Assembly: GCF_019578655.1 (NCBI RefSeq)
Contig: NC_063264.1
Location: 18,092,429-18,156,428, forward strand
DNA: 64,000 nt
Direction of reading: 5' to 3'
Origin: Ricinus communis
Lineage: Eukaryota; Streptophyta; Magnoliopsida; Malpighiales; Euphorbiaceae
Below the pieces are notes generated by a model. It was not told the DNA's origin. It worked only from the letters and a program-made list of their open reading frames with translations, and ran no database searches. Positions within the stretch are counted from its first letter, which is position 1, and the number at the start of each line of letters is the position of its first letter. Below are positions 46,826-58,868 of the stretch, piece by piece. The position numbers and the translations under genes are program-made.

Positions 46826-49800
46826 ATGGGGGAATCACCGGAGGGGCTCCAGGAAGTGGAATCTGATATAGCGAAGGCTATTATACTGAAAGAAATGAGT
46901 ATCCTGGTCTTTACTTTCTTACTTCATACAACATTCAATCCTTTTGGGAACCAAAATGCATTTTGCTTCTTTTGATCGTTAGGATTTTGCTTTTGTGCAC
47001 CAAGCATCACTTGTATATATTTATGTTTTACTACAAAATTTCAGTTTACATTTGTTTTTCTTATATATATATACACGAAGGGGAAGAATTTATATAATTC
47101 CAATATGATTCTCCCCCTTCGTGTGTGTGTATAAATTAACGGAAGATTCACAAAATTACTCTTATTCTTTCAAAAGATAAGAATAATAATCTTAGTGATA
47201 TATCAATTAGTTTAATTCATGAAATGAATTTAAGGTCGCAGATTGTTTTTCTAAATAATTATAAAGTTATTGCATTAAATTACTCATTACAGCTAATAAT
47301 AGTATGCATTCTTCATCATTTCATTTTTTGTGTTTATTCTGTCTTATTATTATTTCTTTTTGGGATAAATATAAAAAGATATCGTATAATTTTATCGTTT
47401 TACAACTTTTAAAAGGTATCACGTTAAATTACTCATCACAGCTAAAAATAGTATTGCGTTCTTCATCATTCGATTTCATTTTGTATTTATTTTATCTTTT
47501 TTTTTTTTGAGATAATTCTATTGTTCTATAACTTTTAGAAGTTATCACATTAAATTACTCATCACAACTAATAATAGTATTGCATTAGTTCATCATTTCA
47601 TTTTTGTGTTTATTCTATATTATTGTTATTATTATTTTAGGATAAGTATTAAAATATACTAGGTGATTTTACTTTTTATAATTTTTATTATGTGTTTTTT
47701 TTAAACAAGGAGATGTATATGGTCACTAATAAAATAATAAAAAAATATTTTATTGTTAAAAGATTTAGATTCACAAAGATTTAGCCATTTTCATTCAGAT
47801 TATTCATTATTATCATATTACTACATCTAATAATGTAAATTTAGAGCTTAACAATTCTTAATTTCGTTGTTTGACCGTCAAATAGCGATCTAAGAAGTTA
47901 TTGATAGGATGAGATTGATTTGATGGTCAAATAACGACATTTCGAGTTGTTAAGTAATATTATCAGATATGGATAACGTGATAATGATGGTTTATCGAAG
48001 TGAAGATGACTAAATTCTTGCAAATCGAGATTTTTTAATGAGGAGATACATTTTTTTATCACGATTTATAATCACGTACCTCTTTTTAAATGAGAAGAAA
48101 ATACATACTAAAAGTTGTTAAATAAATAAAATCACGTTATAGTTTTTTTTACTTATCCCTATTTTTATTTCCTCAAATTGGGTGATAACAATCGTATGGT
48201 GATAAGTAGATGCATCATTTGTGCTTATAATAATAATTAGTACGCGTGTTATGTTGCGTGTGCAAATTATTATTATAAAAATTATAATATAATTTTATTT
48301 AATAATTTAATATTTAATATAATATTAACAAGTAAATAATTTCTAAACATAATTTTATTTATTAGTAAAACTAGTAAAGTGTCCTTGAAAAATTCAATTT
48401 TTTAAGATTTTATTTTAAACTCAGTTCAGAAGAGTATTTTATTTTATACAGGCCAAGTCGAAGACATTGAAGGATGTCTTAAATGATTTGAGACGAGTAG
48501 ACAAAATGACAATGGCATTGAATGGTGAACCTGTAGAGGAATATCGTCTAGCAAAAGACATACAAGATATATTGAGGTATGATGCTAGTGGACTTTTGTG
48601 GTAAAGTGAACGAATATGCAAACCATGTTAATAAATCTCTATTCTTTTAGAATAATACTTACTTTTTTATTATAATAATTATAATGTAGATGCATTATGA
48701 TGGAGTTGAAGGGTTTACATGATAAAAAGAAGATACATGGATCGTTGTCTACGGAAACCATTGTTGCTTGGAAGGAAAAATTAGGCGTAATTGATGGTGT
48801 TACAGAGTATAAGTGGGAAGTAAAGTTACTATGTTCTTATGATTGTGGCGATGGGCAATATAAAAAGGACATGGAGGGTTTGATAAATCTGATTGATGAA
48901 ATTCTCCAACACCAACCCATCCCCAAAGATGTAGCCCATCTTAAGGATATGCTGGAAAAAGGGTATCATCTGATTAACTTATTATCCTTTATATGTCTGC
49001 ATTTCCTTATCAATGTTTCTCATGAACTTATTTTTGATGATTATCCCTGATTTTAACTTATTATTTAATCAGTCCGTCCATGGCAACTTTTAAATCCAAC
49101 TTTTATATAACTCGAAATTGTAAGGATATATATCTCAAAAGAATTTGTAATATTATAAACTCCTTATTTTGTAAAAAAAAAAAAAAAAAAAAAAACTAAT
49201 TATAAAAGTTGTAGACTTGATGGCGTAACTAGATATTCTAAACAACCCGGTGAGATTTAAATATATTTTTATAATGACAAGTGCTAAATTACTTCAAGTG
49301 AAAGTTGTATTTTCTAGTTATATTTTTCTTAAATAATTTCAGAATTAGAATAGATTGACAGATTTAAAAATAAATCTTCTTTTTTTCTCCAAACTACGTC
49401 GGGCTACTGCCACCCCAGCCCCAAGATAATTCTGACCTTGTATGGACTGCTTAGGCCAAGAAGTTAATATTGGTGTTAAGTGTCAATATGCATGTATACG
49501 TTCAAGGGTAAATTGGAAGCACTTGACTAATTTTTCACTATATATGGTATCTTTTGCCCTAGGATGAGCACTGCATTTCTATGTCTCCATCCATGCTTAT
49601 GGACGTCAATGCAAGAGATGATAAACGTTGAACAAATGAGAATGGCTCATAAGAAAGCAGAGTCTCATAAATATGAGATAGAAGTTGGAGCTCAAGGAGT
49701 ACCGATGAAAATTACTCAGAATTGGGATAAAAAGATTCCACCTGGGTCATTTCTTGTAAAAGTTAAAAGAAAAGGAAATTATGACCACCTTCGAACTCCT

Positions 49801-50045
49801 GCTTTAAAAATGTTATATTTCATGAGAGACGTATACAATCATGCCAAAACAACAGTAAGTATGGCCGAGACTATCACTTGTTTTATTAACTGTAAAATGG
49901 CTGATAAAAAATGATTTTTGTCATTTAGGAAGGGGAAGAACACTTCGACTGCAAGAAATTACAAGAAACACTTTACTGCATTTACCCGGAGTTCATGAGT
50001 AATTTTGTGGAACAAATTTTTGGCATAAAACAAATGCGAGAGTAA
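46826..50045 (+). CDS. IRE1/RNase L-like KEN-domain protein with degenerate kinase C-lobe (KEN gene 2)
   Basis: Exons 46826-46906, 48452-48576, 48690-48962, 49563-49854 and 49929-50045 join in frame to give about 295 residues, with the same intron phases (0, 2, 2, 0) as KEN gene 1; the second exon is 125 nt in both. Aligned landmarks: EEYRLAKDIQDILR against TYRLAAVMRSMFR, KIHGSLSTETIVA against AHGRITLDNIVV (the remaining catalytic-loop Asn is lost too), and LHPCLW against NHPTFW. In the KEN region: QNWDKKIPP, GNYDHL and FMRDVYNHA. The active-site pattern is R-D-x3-H, with Asp in place of Asn, so RNase activity is doubtful. No signal peptide or membrane helix. The first 5' splice site (CTG|GTCTTT) is the weakest call. 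Role unknown: RNA binding, dimerisation or a decoy are possible. Confidence 0.75.
47262..47600 (+). repeat. Three tandem-like repeats in intron 1 of KEN gene 2
   Basis: Copies start near 47,263, 47,412 and 47,539, each with a variant of TTAAATTACTCATCACAGCT followed by AATAGTATTGC and TTCATCATTTCATTTT. Spacing is 149 and 127 bp. Non-coding. Confidence 0.75.
47760..48035. mobile_element. Foldback sequence (MITE-like) in intron 1 of KEN gene 2
   Basis: Arms of about 110-120 bp (47,765-47,886 and 47,918-48,030) are inverted copies, for example CGTTGTTTGACCGTCAAAT on the left against CGTTATTTGACCATCAAAT on the reversed right. The centre is about 30 bp. No target duplication is clear. Confidence 0.6.
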
Positions 50046-50190
50046 TGCTCATAATATAATTTTTCTTGAATGCCTATTTATATTCTATCAAATCTAATTT
50101 ACCTTTAATGGATTCTTCAATTGTAGTGCTCTTCAAGATGGATGACTCGGTGGAAGATGATTGATAAAGGTTGATCGTGTTATTCTTCAT
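50046..50190 (+). other. 3' flank of KEN gene 2
   Basis: Short AT-rich stretch after the stop codon, presumably containing the 3' UTR, before an LTR remnant begins. Confidence 0.4.
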
Positions 50191-53100
50191 CTCTAAGTGC
50201 ATCGACTAACTGCAGTGTAGGATTATGAAATTAAGGTGGATCCCACGAGGATAATATCTAATCATTGTTTAAGAAATATGTAAAATAATTTTTAAAAGAT
50301 TTTATAAGAAAAAATTATAAAATAATTAATAAAATAATTAAAAACAGAATATCAGATTTTAGAAGTCTAGAGATTCGAATTTCGAAATAAATTATAGATA
50401 TCAATTTTAAAAATTCATTCTCAAATATAATTGCTCTCAAGATAAATCAATTCTCTTTCAAGTAATTAACATGTATCTAACTAAGAAATTACCAATTCTC
50501 AAAGATAATAACTTAATCAAACCTATTATACAACAATTCTTGCATCATAATGTCACGATTCTATCTTTGGGCCCATGACCGGCACTAGGGAATAGGTAGG
50601 CGTAAGGTCACTGAATTCCGTAGTAAGCCTGACACTCGCTAACTCAATTAAATCTCATCTCATTTTACTGATGCCACAATTTATCTTAACTGTTAAATTT
50701 TACATATTAATTCGGTCTTCCAGAAGAATTAGGCGAAATCCGAAACTACAGAAAATTGCAACTGATATATCTACTTTTTCTACTGCAGAGAATCTAAATT
50801 TTTACAAGTCAGAAAAATCGAATCAAACACGTCACCCGATGATGAAAGAGTAGGGTTGCTTGATAAGAGCCGTGGGAAGACTAACAAACTCAAATCTAAA
50901 AAACAATAAAATTGAGACTGTCAGTCTCGAGAGTGAGTTAAAATCATATATCCAAAAATAGTTGCATATACTTCAATAATACATTTATTTAATTTGAAAT
51001 AATCGTTAAGTCATGCAATGTCATATCATGCTTAAATAAGATAATTTTCACACACTACGGGACAGAGTACTTCAGTAGAATCCTAATCACATCTCTAACA
51101 TCTCTATCAATCTCAACACTGACATCTCGACTAACCTCAACTCTAACATCTTGACTCTCTCATTCCAACAGTACTAGCGCCCAGAGAGCGAAGCTCGATC
51201 AGGGACCTTACCTCCAGTCTGGTCACTTACTTATCACTATCAGCCTTAGTCTTTCTCTCTTACTTTAATAAGACTGGCGTCCAGAGAGCGAAGCTCGACC
51301 AGGGACCTTTACTCCGGTAAACACACTCTACTAAACCTAGAGAGCAATGCTCGACCAAGGCAAGTTCTCAACTTTCCTTTTTTAAATTTACCCATTTACC
51401 CTTTTTCCATCACTCTCGGATCTTTACCGGTACACTCATCAAACTAATATGTTCTACTGTTGTCCTATCCTGTGTCATCATGCAATAGTAAAATCAATGA
51501 TAGAGGGAAGGATATATATGAATAGTAATAAAAAAACATGATACATATGAATAATAATTAAATGAATCATTTAAACTCGCAATCAAATAATCACAATAGC
51601 TATTCCAAAATTTATGCATTGACACGCGCATAACCGATATATGACTTTAACTCACAGCTTTGACGACCTCCTAGCTCTGCTCCGATGCCTCGGGTGGAGC
51701 GAGCCGAACAGGCGGATTATCTAATCATGGAAAACAATTTATCAATAACGCTGAAACAGTTGACAATTAAACTTAGGTCTAGATTTTTAGGATTGACTGT
51801 CTAAGAATCTTGACTCGGATAAATTCTACCGAAAATTCGGCAGAACCTCCCCTACAATACAGATATTTATCCCCCGTAAAACGGGTCCAGGACCTGCCAG
51901 AAAACACTTCAAATATTCAATAATTTATTTTAACGGGAGTTGAGTCCCCAAGACTTCACTATTTTTCCTGACTCTGCCATACAACATAAAACACGACCTA
52001 AGGTAGGCAGTCCGACAAACAATTATTTTGACTCACAATATCTTCTAATACTCAACACAATTCAATAAACATATAATATACCAAATAATTCTAAAATCAA
52101 CGGGCCAGAGGAAATTACTGAGACGCTTGATCGCTCGGTCGACTCGCCTCCAGCCGTCGGAGTCCAATCGATGATCCGAATACACCAACGGACTCGGAAC
52201 GACACGCTGATGACGATCTCCACCTCTGATTTTCCGATTCGACTCCCGATCATCCGGAGAGATTTACGGACGATCTCGGCAGTCGATTTGCAAACGGAGT
52301 CCGATCGCCACGAAACCGGTGCCATTGCGAAGCTTGAGCTGAGGAGAGTCCGGATATGTCCTCTGATCATCCATCCCTCATCGGAGCTCGCCGGAAAAGC
52401 CAAAAAACACCACTGCCAACACCTCGCCGGAACTCCCTCCTCCGATCTCCAAAAGTCGACGCCGCTACCGCCAAAAGGAAGCTCTCGCCAAGGGGAGTCG
52501 ATCGCCACCAGAATCAGCCGGCAAGGCCACCGGAAACGCCCGGAATGGCGTCCGGAAGCCGCTGCCCCTTCGCGCGATTCCGTTGCTTGGTGCCGTTCTC
52601 CGCCGCCACGCCGCTTCGCCGCCGACTGGCCAGCCTGCACCTCCGAACCCGCCACCGTCGACGATGCACGATCTTCCCGCCTCCCCCGATTTCTTTTCTT
52701 CTTTTCTTCTTCTCCATATCGTCATTCAGTCCCTGCACTTTTCTTTCTTACCTTTTAGTCCCTCAACTTTTTTAATTACAACAATTTCGTCTTGTAAAAT
52801 TTTTAATTAACCCTTAAACTTTTCTTTAGCTTTTCAATTAAGCCCCTAACTAATTAATTTGGGCCAAATTAGAATTATTGAAAATATATAATTACATATA
52901 CACCCTTGCTTTTAAATATAAAATTATCAAAAAGCCCTTACCGACATATATATTTATAAAAATACCAAACATACAAATTTTTATTAAAACCCCATATTAA
53001 TAAAATTATATTTTTAATCCTTATTCCAAAATAAATTTTCAATTTAATCCTAACACACAATTAATTTAATTAATCAATTTGCTAAATACTTTCCAATTAA

Positions 53101-54310
53101 AATTTAACACCATTAGCTAATTAAAATATAATTTTCCTCAATAATTCTTTTATAAAATATCCTTTACAATTTCTTTCATAACTCTCAAATATAGAATTTA
53201 ATTAAATATATTTATTTGGGGAAAAATTCTGAATAACCAAAAATATAATTTATTTCTCAAAGAATTTACTTAATTAATTTCTTAAAAATTCAAACTAATA
53301 GGATATCGAAAATAGCTCCTTTATTTGTCTAGCATTAAAATTCAAAATTGTATTTAGTTAATTTCAATTTAAACTAAATAAAAACTAAAATAAAATTAAT
53401 TTAAATAAAAATTCATTTATCAATTATTATTAGTATTATCATTATTATAGGAAAAAATTCCAGGTATTACACATAATAAATAGATATATTCTTCTACCTA
53501 AATTATTATGCCTATTCTTCTAGATTTAGATTTAAATTTCTCCTTTTAGTTTATCATATAGATTCTAAGATAAAAATATTATGGTGGACAATCACAACAT
53601 TCACATTAACTATAAGAAGAATAATCAAGAGCAAAAGAACTCTATATTGAATCCATAATCAAATTAAAAATTACATCATTTTCTCTAGAATGAGAATCTA
53701 GTTACCCAAAAATAAATAACGATATACACAAACAATAACTAAAGAAAATATTTTCTAAATAAGAGTTAATTTAAATACTATTTTGATTTCTGAAATTTGG
53801 AAAGCTCTCTTCAATTGTGTAGCCAAATATCAAATATCTTTTAAAAAGAATATTTCTCTCTCTAAAACTGAATATCTCCTTTAAACTAGGACAAAAACTA
53901 AGTACATATAGTACCTAGGTCGAATTAGACCTAAAACTCCTTTTAACTCCACTTAAAATGGTCAAACACGTGTGTAAAAACCCACTTTAAACATTTGTCT
54001 CGTCCTCAACCGGTCCTGGGACACTTAAAGTGATGAATCGATCGAGGAACCGGTTAGCAACAGTACCCAATACCATCTCCCAACTAGCGCCGGTTCAGTG
54101 TGTCGACAAGAATCAATTGTGGAGCCAGTCAACAACAAAAGCTTGAGTTCTTTCTTTAAGGCTCAACCGGCACTGGTTCAATCCCAGCCTTAGAACTAGT
54201 TGGCAAACCGGTTCAGCTTAGAACTTCTTCTTTGCCTACATCTAGCTGGTCTAATGCTCAAATACCTTCAAGACCGATCCAAGAGTAAAAAGGAAAGAAA
54301 AAGCTACAGT
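50191..54310 (-). mobile_element. LTR remnant interrupted by a solo LTR
   Basis: The two pieces, 50,191-50,550 and 53,472 to about 54,310, read as one LTR-like sequence of about 1.2 kb once the solo LTR is removed. It opens with TGCATCGACTAACTGCAGTG and a GGTGGATCCCACGAGGAT phrase typical of the internal-side end of plant gypsy LTRs, and closes with a low-copy-like CT-rich part containing ACCGGTTCAG. The outer border on the right is not defined. Confidence 0.45.
50551..53471. mobile_element. 2.9-kb solo LTR, Tekay/Del-like gypsy
   Basis: Starts TGTCACGATTCT and ends GGTATTACA, with CATAA on both sides (50546-50550 and 53472-53476), a perfect 5-bp target duplication. The opening (TGTCACGA followed by GGGCCCATGACCGGC) resembles the very long LTRs of plant Tekay/Del chromoviruses. 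No primer-binding site, polypurine tract or protein domain is present, so it is a solo LTR left by recombination. Its middle (52,080-52,720) is strikingly GC-rich and creates overlapping open frames on both strands; none has a recognisable domain. Confidence 0.8.
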
Positions 54311-54426
54311 AAAAAATGAAACTTTTTTTAAAAAATTACCATATTTAGTGAAATTTTCTCTTTATTTTTTCCTTGGGGTAATTTGATGTTTCTAAGTGAT
54401 GGTGACTTGTTTCGTCAGAAATTTCT

Positions 54427-54512
54427 TTAATATTAAAGATAATTTTACTTTTGGTGTCTAAATTTGTCAAAAAATGACAATCGAGTGGTTTGAACTTTTA
54501 AAACTAACAATT
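54427..54512. repeat. Left inverted arm of a foldback element
   Basis: Inverted copy of 62,595-62,679: TTAATATTA ... TTTTAAAACTAACAATT here against AATTGTTAGTTTTAAA ... TTAATATTA there. About 86 bp each. The 7.6-kb retrotransposon sits between them, so it landed inside this element. Confidence 0.75.
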
Positions 54513-54956
54513 AAATATGGCAATCTATAAAAAAAATAATAAAATAGTATTTTTAGTAGATAATACATTATAAATACCAATGTAGATTTTTTTTAGATGA
54601 AAAATAAGAGATATATGGTAAATTGTGTTGTAAGAATAATAAAATGATAAACTTGCCTATTATATACACGTATTTTTATCAAGTTATTAGAGTTTTATAG
54701 CGTAATAAATATTAGAATTTATGAATTGGAGATTAAGAATTAAAACTACTAAATTGAGGACTCATAGAAGTTAGAAAAAGAGAGTTATATAAGATAAATT
54801 TAAGTTACCCTAAGGCTATCTCACTAATGAATCCATTTTATTTTTTGATGTATTCAACAATTTTTGCTCTCTCTTTTATATCTGTAAAATTAAAAAAAAA
54901 AACTTGAAAATCACCTGCTAAAAATACCACTTCTTATTTTTTTACAGGTTGCTACA

Positions 54957-56416
54957 TGAACGGGTTGTCGAAGCCCTTCAAAATAAATTACTGATTTTCC
55001 TAAACTAACTTGTAGAAATAGTGAAACTAAGTCGAATCCCAAGGGAACCAATGTGGATAGCTTCTCAAAGTAAAATAAAAGGGGGGTTTTTGAATTTTTG
55101 AATCAAAATTATAAATAAGCAGAAAATAATGAAGGCTGAATATTAAAGTAAATAAAAATCAATCTTAACAAATTTCCAATTCAAGAGTGCTAATTCTATC
55201 CAATTGTAATCATGATTATATGCTAAAATATCAATTCTTCTATTCAAGTACTTATTCTACTTATTCGAAAAAGCCGTAATAAGTGTAATTCTCTTAATGC
55301 AATTGACTCAAACCCAACATCCAAATCAAGACTTATCATTAGTCAACTAGGTACGATAGCGTTCCATATCAACTTAATGATAGCATTAAGAATAATGAGA
55401 ATGACTAAACCAACATTAATTTAATTGAGATAACTGCAATTGAAATAACCTTGTTCTTTTATTTCCCTAGAACCTATCATGCAAGCTATGTAATTCGAAT
55501 AAGCCGTAATCACACACACATGAGCCAGCTCCTTGCTACTTGTGTCAATCGTTCATGACAATTACCGATCATAAACTCAAAGTTTAGCAATAGAAAAATC
55601 AATATCAAAGTTGAGTCGTCAGTTCAATCAATATCAATAATTCATAAATAATAAGAACAAGAAATAAAGAATACTTGAATTAAAGAAGAATTCTGTTAAG
55701 CATAAAGCCTCACAAAATCACAATTAGAATTTATTCACTCTTGAATTAGAAACTAAAAACTTAGCCACTCATGGTGGAGTAAGAATTCACAAGAACTGTA
55801 GAGAGTAGAAGAATAATAAGAATATGAATTTCTAAATGTACTTCCAGCCGTCCTTATATAGGAAGTAAAACTCTAAACCCTAATAGTAGAATCCTTATAA
55901 AAAAGAAATATGCATCCTATTTAATCTTATCCCTATAAGGAAGGATAAGATTAAAAGTGATCTAAATAAATTAAAACCCTAAATACATGGAAGAAAGTTC
56001 TATTAATCTAACATTTCCAAAAATAAAGGAAATTAACTAAGGATAGGTCCACCACAAATTAATCTCTGAAAATTTCGAAGCTCTCTTTCATATCTTTTAG
56101 CAGCTCATGGGACGCAAGGCGTGGTCACGCCTTGTTGACAGTAGTCTTCTGCACAGATTTCTGCGGAGCTCATGGGCTGTAAGGCGTGGTCACGCCTTGT
56201 CGAGAGTGATCGTCTGTGCAGATTTCTGCACCTCCTTCAAAAGACTTGGTTTTTGACAAATGATGACTTAAAACATGTCTTCAGGCTGGATTTTGCTCCA
56301 TCCTTGATATTTCATCACCTAAGTCAGAATAAACAGAATTTCCATAATTAAGTACATTATTCAATCAAATCGCAAGGGAATTAAACACAATAAATATAAC
56401 TATTTATGACCTATCA
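54957..56416 (-). repeat. 3' LTR of the Athila-type element
   Basis: 1,460 bp, colinear with the other LTR and nearly identical to it. It has two copies of the near-palindrome AAGGCGTGGTCACGCCTT (56,116-56,133 and 56,181-56,198). Its G run at 55,081 is 6 bases long, against 20 in the other LTR. Confidence 0.92.
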
Positions 56417-58135
56417 AATTCTCTCACACCTAATTTATATTTGTCCTCAAGCATATCTCAATTCAACATACCAATTCTCCTTTTAACCTTCCTTTCATCT
56501 CTTTTAATCTCCTCAAATACCAAATAAATTAAACATACATTAATGAGCTGAATAATAATGACAATCAAGAGATTAACACTCATAGGATAAATTTTGTAAA
56601 AAGAACAGGTATCTCAATAATTCATCAAAATCAAAGCAACGAGACTTAACACCCTTACATGGTTTCACTCAATACTCTTAAAGCGTTTAGGGTGCATTTA
56701 CTCTCGAAATCAAAACATAGCATGTTATTACCATAAGCTTGCTAATGAATCAAGTCTCCACCACTATACATGAATTAGATGCAAAAATCAAAAGGACTTT
56801 ACAAGGGTTGTAATGGGGCTTAGGAAAGGGTGTGATAAAGGAATAGCTGAAATGTTTTATAATCAAGACAAAAAGATTAGATTCTTGCATGATAACTTAT
56901 GCCACGTCCATGAAACTTACTACAAAAAATTTCGAAAGTTGATATTTATTCCCACATTTTATATGAGAACTTGTGAGGAGTAACAATTTAATTCAGTATA
57001 TTTGATGAATACTTCTTCAATTATCCTCTTCATGAAAGGAATAGATATCAACTTTCTTTTCCTCTTTTTCTTCCTTTTCTTTTTTTTTCTCTGTTTCTTT
57101 TTTTTTTCTCTTCTTTTTTTGTTTCATTTATACCATGCAACACTTCCCTTCTTATCTTGATAAGGGTAGAAAAATAGAGGTAGCAAACGAAAGGTCTTGG
57201 GTTAAACAACATGTGTTAAAAAGAAAATGGAAAATAGGCTCAAAGTGGCTAACTAAAAGGAAAATCAACAAGGTAGGTTTTTTAAGAGTCAAAGAATAGG
57301 TTAATCATAATTGCCCTTATCATATTAAAGCATCAATCCAAAGATGTGGTCTCAACATGCATTTACAAGCAAGTTCTAGAATAATCATACTAAGTTTGAT
57401 AACACTCAACAAAAAAATTAGAGCAAAATATAATGAATTGCTCTTTGGCTCAAGAGCTCACTTGAATGTTCAAATTTGTATCAAGTCTTGTGCATTTTTC
57501 AATCAATAAACTAATGAGATACAATCAGATAATTTTAAAGAAATAATAATCATGCTTATCTCTTTCATGCATTAAAACTCAAACCAAAAATGTATATCTA
57601 ACTTACATGGTATTCTAGGTTATCAAAACAAAATTCAAGGTTGCAAAAGAAGAATTAGCACATATGAATTAAAGCATAACTAATTATAAGCATAAAAAAA
57701 ATATTTTCAAAAAGAAAAGGAAATCATGTAATTATCATATTCCTCCCCCACACCTAAACTATACATTGTCCTCAATGTATCAAAAAGAAAATGGCTCACA
57801 AAAGAAATAAAAAAAAAAAAGAAATTCCCCTGATTTGCGAGCAACTCGGACTGAATAGTGAGTGGTGATGGTGGGCAAGGAGGTAGAACCGCCCAGTGAA
57901 GATAGAAAGTTTTGGTGATGGCTGCTGCAAAAGAAAATAAAACGTTGGTGGCTATGGCAAAATAAAACGTTCTCTTTTCTTTTCTCTCTCTTTTTTTTAA
58001 GCACAAAAATAAATAATAATAATAATAATAATAATAAATTTAAAATTAAATTAAATAAAAAATTAAATAAATTAAATAAAAATAATAAAAAATAATAAAA
58101 AAACAAAAAGAACAACAAAAAAAGAAAATAAACAA

Positions 58136-58166
<31 letters not shown>

Positions 58167-58180
58167 GAGTAGTTTAAAGT
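56417..58180 (-). other. Non-coding 3' internal region of the Athila-type element
   Basis: Next to the 3' LTR the minus strand reads AGGTGTGAGAGAATT, the likely polypurine tract. Further in lie a polypyrimidine stretch (57,055-57,125) and AAT-type microsatellites (58,012-58,037 and 58,136-58,163). The Tyr/Phe-rich open frame over the latter is a repeat artefact. Long non-coding 3' internal regions are usual in Athila elements. Confidence 0.6.
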
Positions 58181-58456
58181 AAGGCGTGGTCATGCCTTAT
58201 AAGAAGCGAGCTTCTGTAATTTTGAGGTGTAGTTTTTCAAAACAAAACAGAAGACAACTTGAAACAAGGCGTGGTCACGCCTTGTAAGAAGCGAGCTTCT
58301 GTAATTTTGAGGTGCAGTTTTTCAAAACGAAACAGAAGACAGCTTGAAACAAGGCGTGGTCATGCCTTGTAAGAAGCGAGCTTCTATAATTTTGAGGTGC
58401 AGTTTTTCAAAACGAAACAGAAGACAGCTTGAAACAAGGCGTGGTCACGCCTTATA
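58181..58456 (-). repeat. 85-bp tandem repeat, three copies plus a partial
   Basis: Units at 58,181-58,265, 58,266-58,350 and 58,351-58,435, then 21 bases of a fourth. Each starts with the near-palindrome AAGGCGTGGTCAYGCCTT also found twice in each LTR. The copies differ by only a few bases. Confidence 0.95.
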
Positions 58457-58599
58457 GAAATTAGTCTCCTGCCAGAAAAAAAAAGAAAATTGAATTTTCT
58501 TTTTCTTTTTTTTATAAAAAAAATTAAAAACTAAAAACTAAAAACAAAATAAACTAAGTGAAATAAAAAAATAATAAAAATAAAAAAATAAAAATAAAG

Positions 58600-58860
58600 C
58601 AAGTATTTGGGTTGCCTCCCAATAGTGCAATTGTTTAACGTCGTTATGCTCGACGGAATAATAAAATATTTGAGTCATCAAAATAAGTGGGGTGATCCGA
58701 AGGAAAACTAATGAGACATAAAGCAATTTCACCCTCATGGAAGATCTTCAATCTATGACCATTCAGTTTAAAAATTTTATCCGAATCCAAGCTTCTAATT
58801 TCCACTTCTAAATTAGATTATGCATCTAATTCTTGCTCATCACTAACATTTTCTTTTGTA
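58600..58860 (-). pseudogene. Integrase C-terminal tail fused in frame after protease
   Basis: On the minus strand, the frame of the protease continues past two stops (58,866 and 58,818) into SLDSDKIFKLNGHRLKIFHE, the short conserved tail that ends Ty3/gypsy integrases (x-FKVNGxRLK). Then comes a phrase around ACGACGTTAAAC and TTGGGAGGCAACCC, known from the end of Athila/Tat coding regions. Everything between protease and this tail is missing, so an internal deletion removed the rest of pol. Confidence 0.75.
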
Positions 58861-58868
58861 AATACTTC

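Noticed and set aside
52062..52810. Overlapping open frames on both strands as possible genes
   Set aside because: All lie in the GC-rich part of a solo LTR with a perfect target duplication. High GC lowers stop frequency. Kept only as a finding.
57780..58193. 137-codon frame beginning with Tyr/Phe runs, taken at first as a membrane protein
   Set aside because: Produced by AAT and A/T-rich microsatellites in the internal region of the Athila-type element.
58181..58456. Possible CRISPR-like array
   Set aside because: The units are directly adjacent 85-bp tandem repeats with no unique spacers, inside a plant retrotransposon.
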